61,139 bases of DNA, from the NCBI GenBank assembly GCA_019116885.1, contig DXAU01000047.1, positions 1-61,139 on the forward strand. Reading direction: 5' to 3'. Origin of the DNA: Candidatus Mediterraneibacter pullistercoris. GTDB lineage: Bacteria > Bacillota > Clostridia > Lachnospirales > Lachnospiraceae. Both the position numbers and the translations under genes were made by a program. Position 1 is the first letter of the stretch; every line of letters starts with the position of its first letter. Below, piece after piece: positions 55,731 through 61,139 of the stretch. Under the pieces are notes generated by a model that worked only from the letters and a program-made list of their open reading frames with translations, searched no databases and was not told where the DNA came from.

Positions 55731-56912
55731 TTACAAAAGTACATCGCAGAGCATTTCAGAGAGCACTTCCATGGCATTTTTCATCTCCGCCACAGTGTTG
55801 GTCTGAGCCCCTGCCTCGATAAGGAGTGATTTCGGCATCAGATGCAGATTATACCGGTAAGCTCTCAGGTAAATGTGCCGCACGAATCCGGGATAATTTT
55901 TCTCGGCAGCGATCTGCATTTGAAGTGAGAACGCCAGATTATCCTGTATGTAGGGGTTGGGGAGGTAATCGATATCTCCGTTTGTCCGCGAACGGCTCAG
56001 CCCGTTGAAGAACATGATCCTGGCAGTCGGTTTTCCATTCACCTCGGTAACAAGATGGGTGCCCTCAGCAACGCCGTCGCGGTGCAGGTCTATGAGCACT
56101 TCTATCGTAGGATTCTCCTCAAGGATCTTGCTCACCGCCTTCCCGGCATACTCGTAGGCATTGCTCCGGTCAAGTTTTCCGTCTATAATGTCATAGACGC
56201 CTGTATCATGGATCGTCTCGATCCCTTTTGCGTTTAAGAGCTCTGTCAGATAATCTCCAATTCCTACAATGCTGGTCGCTGGATCACCGGGAGTAGAATC
56301 CGCAAATTCTTCCTGGGAATGTGTGTGATAAATCAGAACCTTCGGACCGTCCGTTTCCGTATCGATCTTCATGCTGCGTCCCAGCAGTTCATCAGCGTTC
56401 AACTGGTCTGCTCCTATCATTGTGGAACTGTCCACCGTATAAAAATTGCTCAAAAGATAATCAAAATCTCTCAGCTTTTCTATGGAAGTATCTACTGCAG
56501 GAGCTGGTTTTTCAGCCTCTGCCGCAGCTTCATCCGGTTCTCCGATCAGCTTGCCGTTCTCATCAACCATGTTCTCATCATTAGCCTGAGCCTCAAGTAT
56601 TTTGGCAAGTGTCTCCTCATCCTCAATCGACGTGTCATACTGCATATGATCCTCTGTATAGGTCACAAGAGGAATCCAGGCGAGCGCTTTTTCCCTGATC
56701 CACTCCTCCATCCCCTGCCCGGGTGTGCGGCTGGTCCAGGTAAATACCGGCATGTACAACTCCGCCGCCTTAAGAGATATCCGTTCCTGGAAATGATACC
56801 TCCAGTCCTTTCCGTATCCGCCCGCGCCGGTCCGGATGACAAAAGCTGCCAGAAAAAAGGCTGATACTGCCGCTGCACCCTGTTTGAAATTTTTCTTTGT
56901 CCGTCTGTCCAT
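55731..56912 (-). CDS. spoIIP: Stage II sporulation protein P
   Basis: A 393-residue sporulation amidase/endopeptidase that thins septal peptidoglycan to allow engulfment, with SpoIID and SpoIIM. One N-terminal membrane helix (about residues 11-30 of this start) precedes the C-terminal domain with VLIYHTHSQEEFAD (zinc His) and LIDLHRDGVAEG, ending SLLIEAGAQTNT. I chose ATG at 56912 with AAGGGGG upstream at long distance; the ATG 11 codons earlier has its AGGAG directly abutting. It lies downstream of gpr, the usual pair in Clostridia. Confidence 0.92.
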   Translation of the reverse strand: MDRRTKKNFKQGAAAVSAFFLAAFVIRTGAGGYGKDWRYHFQERISLKAAELYMPVFTWTSRTPGQGMEEWIREKALAWIPLVTYTEDHMQYDTSIEDEETLAKILEAQANDENMVDENGKLIGEPDEAAAEAEKPAPAVDTSIEKLRDFDYLLSNFYTVDSSTMIGADQLNADELLGRSMKIDTETDGPKVLIYHTHSQEEFADSTPGDPATSIVGIGDYLTELLNAKGIETIHDTGVYDIIDGKLDRSNAYEYAGKAVSKILEENPTIEVLIDLHRDGVAEGTHLVTEVNGKPTARIMFFNGLSRSRTNGDIDYLPNPYIQDNLAFSLQMQIAAEKNYPGFVRHIYLRAYRYNLHLMPKSLLIEAGAQTNTVAEMKNAMEVLSEMLCDVLL

Positions 56913-56976
56913 CGTAAGGCAGCATCCCCCTTTTCTGTTTTTCATCTCCTGAAATCATATGCATACAGGAAACAGG

Positions 56977-57963
56977 TTATGCAGGAGACTTGTCAGCGTC
57001 AGTCCAGAGCATATTGATCGCCTCTGATATGGTATGGCTGATCTGATGAATCATCTCATCCACATCTTTTGGCGTTACGAACATTCCATTCAGATGAGGA
57101 GCGATCAGTTCTTTTACAAATTCATATTTCTCCCCCGGATTGTACGAGCGGAGGACTTCGCCTACTCCTTTGAGCGACTCCGATGATTCCAGGGCCGAAA
57201 TAAAATTCTCCATCGTGTCGTTTACAATCGTGGCGGCGTCTACCACAGTTGGTACGCCGATCCCGATGACCGGCACTCCAAGGGATGCTTCTGTAAGCCC
57301 CGAGCGGTTATTTCCCACGCCGGAGCCCGGATGTATGCCTGTATCTGCAATCTGCACCGTACGGTTTAGTCTCCTGCTGTTGCGGGCCGCGAGAGCATCG
57401 ACAGCGATCACCAGATCCGGATGCGTCTCTTTTACAATTCCGCGGACGATCTCTGTACTCTCCATGCCGGTCTGTCCCATCACTCCCGGCACAACTGCGC
57501 TTATGAGGCTCACATGGTCTGCCCCCATCGCATATTTCCCGTACTCTTTTACAATATGTCTTGTGACCGACAGATGGTCGGCCACACACGGGCCCAGTGC
57601 ATCGGGAGTAACGTCGCGGTTTCCTAGGCCGACGACAAGGATAGAGATATCTTTTTCCTTTTCTCCTGTATTCTTTTCGATCAGTTCCCGGATATAGCCG
57701 CAGATCCTTGCCGAGATGTTTTTATGAGACTCCTCGTCAGGCATCGCCAGATCAGGGGTCTCGAGCGTAAGATATGTGCCCACCGGTTTTCCCATTGCTT
57801 TCGCTCCGTTCTCAGTCCGGATCTCCACCCGTGTCACACGGATCTCCTGTTCTTCATCGTATTCCTCTTCAAGCACGACACCCTGGATCTCCACATCATC
57901 AGACTCGAATCTTTCTTTTTCTTCCAGGGCAAGGTCTGTCCTGACACTATAATTCCTCAACAT
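56977..57963 (-). CDS. gpr: Germination protease GPR
   Basis: A 328-residue aspartic-like protease that degrades small acid-soluble spore proteins at germination. It is made as a zymogen whose N-terminal propeptide is removed; the N-terminus here (MLRNYSVRTDLALEEKE) matches that region. VVGLGNRDVTPDALGP and HPGSGVGNNRSGLTEASLG-type blocks identify the family. ATG at 57963 has GAGGA 6 bases upstream, and a 16-codon longer frame is not supported. I found no convincing sigma-G promoter by eye. Confidence 0.94.
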   Translation of the reverse strand: MLRNYSVRTDLALEEKERFESDDVEIQGVVLEEEYDEEQEIRVTRVEIRTENGAKAMGKPVGTYLTLETPDLAMPDEESHKNISARICGYIRELIEKNTGEKEKDISILVVGLGNRDVTPDALGPCVADHLSVTRHIVKEYGKYAMGADHVSLISAVVPGVMGQTGMESTEIVRGIVKETHPDLVIAVDALAARNSRRLNRTVQIADTGIHPGSGVGNNRSGLTEASLGVPVIGIGVPTVVDAATIVNDTMENFISALESSESLKGVGEVLRSYNPGEKYEFVKELIAPHLNGMFVTPKDVDEMIHQISHTISEAINMLWTDADKSPA

Positions 57964-58083
57964 ATCCCGTCCTCGCTTTTTCCATTTCATACTGGAAGTT
58001 ACAGCCCGCACGCTCTGACCGCTTCATTTGCGAAAACTGTAACAACTGATAAACAGTTTTTGCAGTATTTCTCAAAATATGTA

Positions 58084-58112
58084 TTGACAACCCCTGCCAG
58101 TTGGCATAAAAT
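58084..58112 (+). promoter_or_regulatory. Promoter of rpsT
   Basis: Perfect TTGACA (58084-58089), 17 bases and TAAAAT (58107-58112). The leader to the TTG start is about 90 bases. Confidence 0.85.
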
Positions 58113-58210
58113 GAATGAGTATGTTCCGGCGAAACGTCCGTGTCCGAATCTCCGGAACGCAGAGATACAAATTTATATTTCAATTCATGTCATATTTGGA
58201 GGTGTACAGA

Positions 58211-58474
58211 TTGGCTAACATTAAGTCTGCTAAGAAGAGGATTTTAGTAAACGAGACAAAAGCTGCCAGAAATAAAGCGATCAAGTCTAAAGTCAAGACT
58301 GCAGTAAAGAAAGTTGAAACAGCAATTGCCGCTAAAGACGCAGAGGCTGCAAAGACTGCTCTGCATGGAGCGATCGTAGAGATTTCCAAGGCTGGAAGCA
58401 AAGGCGTTTATCACAAAAAGACTGTTTCCAGAAAGATCTCTCGTCTGTCAAAAGCTGTAAACAGCATTGCTTAA
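58211..58474 (+). CDS. rpsT: 30S ribosomal protein S20
   Basis: An 87-residue Lys/Ala-rich S20 beginning LANIKSAKKRI and ending RLSKAVNS. The start is TTG at 58211, fixed by GGAGG nine bases upstream and by the conserved S20 N-terminus; the in-frame ATG at 58115 is only three bases past the promoter -10 and cannot be used. E. coli rpsT also starts with UUG and is autoregulated. Divergence from gpr is the usual Firmicutes order. Confidence 0.96.
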   Translation: MANIKSAKKRILVNETKAARNKAIKSKVKTAVKKVETAIAAKDAEAAKTALHGAIVEISKAGSKGVYHKKTVSRKISRLSKAVNSIA

Positions 58475-58492
58475 TCATCATATAGTTTATTC

Positions 58493-58528
58493 AGAGGCAT
58501 CCGCACCGTCAGGCGGATGCCTCTTTTA
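58493..58528 (+). terminator. rpsT terminator
   Basis: AGAGGCATCCGC pairs perfectly with GCGGATGCCTCT around an 8-base loop, then TTT. The stop codon of the convergent MATE gene lies inside the hairpin. Confidence 0.85.
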
Positions 58529-59885
58529 AGGCCGGCCATACTGTGATGAGCATTGTCACAAAGCAGGCTGTGCCCCCGATCACATTTGAGACCGGTTCTG
58601 CCCAGAACACTCCGTCCGTTCCCAGATTTCCTATCATAGGCAGCAGTAATGTCAACGGCACCACAATAATCACTTTCCGGAACAGAGAGAAAAACACTGC
58701 CTGTTTCGGCCTGTTCAGGGCCACATAAGTTGACTGTCCCGCAAACTGGAGCGCCATCATGAATATGCCGCAAAAATAGATCTGCATAGCCGGAACTCCC
58801 CGCTCGATCAGCTCACTTTCCCGCGTAAACAACTGAAGAAAGAATCTGGGTTCCAAAGAAACAACCGCCCATAAGATCAGGGAAAACGCAATTCCCGCTA
58901 TTGTAATGAATTTGACCGCAGTCTTCACTCTTCCATAGCACCCCGCGCCGTAGTTGTATCCCATAACCGGCTGCGCACCTGAAGTAAGGCCGTTTAACGG
59001 CAGGGTTGCTATCTCCCGGACGGAATGAATCACCGTCATGATCCCCACATAAATATCCCCTCCGTACCGCACCAAAACCGCATTGCAGACAATCTGCACC
59101 GTTCCGTTCGTCACCGACATGACAAATCCAGAAGTACCGAGAAATACAATGTCTTTTACAAGAGACAGCCGCAGTCTCATCGAGGCGCGGGTCAGCCGAA
59201 AGAGCGCTCTCTTCCCTGTCAGAAATAAGAACACCCAGAGTGCCGACGCCCCCTGCGAGATCACAGTCGCGATTGCAGCGCCTCTTACCCCCATTTCAAA
59301 ACCAAAGATCAGGACAGGATCCAGTATGATATTCATAAATGCCCCAAGGAGGACTGTCAGCATCCCCATCTTCCCAAATCCCTGCGCGTTGATAAAGTTG
59401 TTCATGCCGAGACTGACCATGACAAAAATTGTTCCCAGCAGATAGATGGTGATGTACTGATCCGCATATTCGTATGTGGCTTCACTTGCCCCAAACATGT
59501 ACAGGAGAGGTCTTTTCACTAACAAACAAAGGATCATGAGCGCCGCACCTGTGAAGATCAGCATGGCAAAAGAGTTTCCCATCACAGCCTGCGCGCGTTT
59601 TTCTTCATGTCCCCCGCGTGCTATCGAGCACAGGGGAGCCCCGCCCATCCCAAAGAGATTGGCAAATGCTGAGATGACTGTTATAACCGGAAGGCAGAGT
59701 CCGATCCCGGTAAGCGCCTGTGCAGAAGTATGTGGAAGATGGCCGATATAGATACGGTCAACGACACTGTAAAGTACATTAATCAGCTGGGCCAGAGTCA
59801 TGGGCGCTGCAAGTCTCAGGATATGCCTGACAACACTGCCTCTGCTGAAGTCATTTCTGTGATCGGCTCTGATTTTATCATCCAT
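58509..59885 (-). CDS. MATE-family efflux transporter
   Basis: A 458-residue exporter with 12 membrane helices in two halves, driven by Na+ or H+. The start of the first half (LRLAAPMTLAQLINVLYSVVDRIYIGHLP) and the matching motif in the second half (ALNGLTSGAQPVMGYNYGAGCYGRVK region) are typical. The substrate is unknown. I chose ATG at 59885 with GGGAGGG 11 bases upstream; ATG at 59918 lacks a site. It lies after the ilvC terminator. Confidence 0.88.
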   Translation of the reverse strand: MDDKIRADHRNDFSRGSVVRHILRLAAPMTLAQLINVLYSVVDRIYIGHLPHTSAQALTGIGLCLPVITVISAFANLFGMGGAPLCSIARGGHEEKRAQAVMGNSFAMLIFTGAALMILCLLVKRPLLYMFGASEATYEYADQYITIYLLGTIFVMVSLGMNNFINAQGFGKMGMLTVLLGAFMNIILDPVLIFGFEMGVRGAAIATVISQGASALWVFLFLTGKRALFRLTRASMRLRLSLVKDIVFLGTSGFVMSVTNGTVQIVCNAVLVRYGGDIYVGIMTVIHSVREIATLPLNGLTSGAQPVMGYNYGAGCYGRVKTAVKFITIAGIAFSLILWAVVSLEPRFFLQLFTRESELIERGVPAMQIYFCGIFMMALQFAGQSTYVALNRPKQAVFFSLFRKVIIVVPLTLLLPMIGNLGTDGVFWAEPVSNVIGGTACFVTMLITVWPALKEASA

Positions 59886-59932
59886 CTGGCAAAGCGCCCT
59901 CCCATCCTTTTTGTCCATCTGCGTTTCCCGTA

Positions 59933-59966
59933 TGACAAAACGCCCGGCAGTTCTCTGCCAGACGTT
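59933..59966 (-). terminator. ilvC terminator
   Basis: On the minus strand AACGTCTGGCAG pairs with CTGCCGGGCGTT (two wobbles) around AGAA, then TTTTGTC. It lies 30 bases past the ilvC stop. Confidence 0.85.
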
Positions 59967-59995
59967 TCGTCTCTTACTTATTGTATGATCAAGTA

Positions 59996-61027
<1,032 letters not shown>

Positions 61028-61041
61028 CTAAAAATGAAAAA

Positions 61042-61139
61042 TTATAAATATGCTACATCCTTACTTCCTCTGGAAAGTCCTGTGATTCCGGTTCTTGCAA
61101 GTTCCAGTATCTCGTATCCTTTCAGAAGATTCAGGAATG
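61042..61139 (-). CDS. ilvN: Acetolactate synthase small subunit, C-terminal fragment
   Basis: The last 32 codons of a gene cut by the window edge. The translation ends LLKGYEILELARTGITGLSR plus about ten more residues, matching the C-terminus of clostridial IlvN regulatory subunits. Position just upstream of ilvC supports this. The N-terminal ACT domain lies outside the window. Confidence 0.8.
   Translation of the reverse strand, partial: FLNLLKGYEILELARTGITGLSRGSKDVAYL

Noticed and set aside
57964-58083. Sigma-F/G promoter upstream of gpr
   Set aside because: I looked for a GHATR-type -35 and CAT-type -10 at 15-18 bases and found no convincing match by eye.

Overview
The window is chromosomal DNA of moderate GC from a low-GC Gram-positive. 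It most likely comes from an endospore-forming, rod-shaped member of the Clostridia, and the gene order and protein style fit Lachnospiraceae. Reasons: AGGAGG-type ribosome sites, spore genes gpr and spoIIP beside rpsT, the rimP-nusA-ylxR-ylxQ-infB-rbfA-nrnA-truB-ribF operon, the sepF/ylmH cluster, MinCDE together with MreBCD, and an endonuclease-type MutL. I see no tRNA, rRNA, CRISPR array, insertion sequence or prophage. Almost all of the window is dense housekeeping sequence read from the minus strand, with seven plus-strand genes (xerS-like, ttcA-like, DUF378, CPBP protease, ROK regulator, rpsT).

Layout. 1-4.8 kb: XerS-like recombinase, FUSC-type membrane protein, TtcA-like PP-loop enzyme and a cytidylate-kinase-like protein. 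4.9-10.0 kb: rluD, lspA, ylmH, sepF, yggS and a HlyD-like adaptor. 10.1-10.3 kb: a DUF378 membrane protein. 10.4-20.0 kb: a cell-shape and division run in the order mreB, mreC, mreD, mrdA (PBP2), minC, minD, minE, rodA, mgsA, dacA. 20.0-30.6 kb: radC, then mutS, mutL, miaA, a YnbB/methionine-gamma-lyase-like PLP enzyme and two flavoproteins. 30.8-32.2 kb: CPBP protease and a CmpB-like membrane protein. 32.4-43.5 kb: pnp, rpsO, and the nusA-infB translation operon ending in ribF. 43.7-51.4 kb: a sugar-alcohol catabolic locus (ribose-type ABC transporter, zinc polyol dehydrogenase, xylulokinase) with a divergent ROK regulator. 51.4-55.6 kb: parE-parC. 55.7-58.5 kb: gpr-spoIIP with divergent rpsT. 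58.5-61.1 kb: MATE exporter, ilvC and the tail of ilvN.

How the genes work together. The mre/mrd/rodA genes make the elongation machine, and min genes with SepF place the septum. DacA trims the wall. The translation operon covers 30S maturation (RimP, RbfA), transcription elongation (NusA), initiation (IF-2), tRNA modification (TruB) and flavin cofactors (RibF). Pnp and S15 lie just downstream, each with its own promoter. In the accessory sugar locus a pentitol is probably imported, oxidised to D-xylulose by the dehydrogenase and phosphorylated by XylB, under ROK control.

Most notable for follow-up: the operon MreB has an altered ATPase site (Asn in place of the phosphate-2 Asp; the EEP motif reads ERG). 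PBP2 carries an insertion of about 250 residues just before its transpeptidase domain. A near-perfect hairpin sits in the pnp leader. The sugar operon has a terminator-like hairpin between its binding protein and enzyme genes, and a palindromic candidate ROK operator. I did not find a clearly new multi-gene system; the locus is mainly conserved core genome. Several starts below differ from the longest possible open frame because a better ribosome site decides them.
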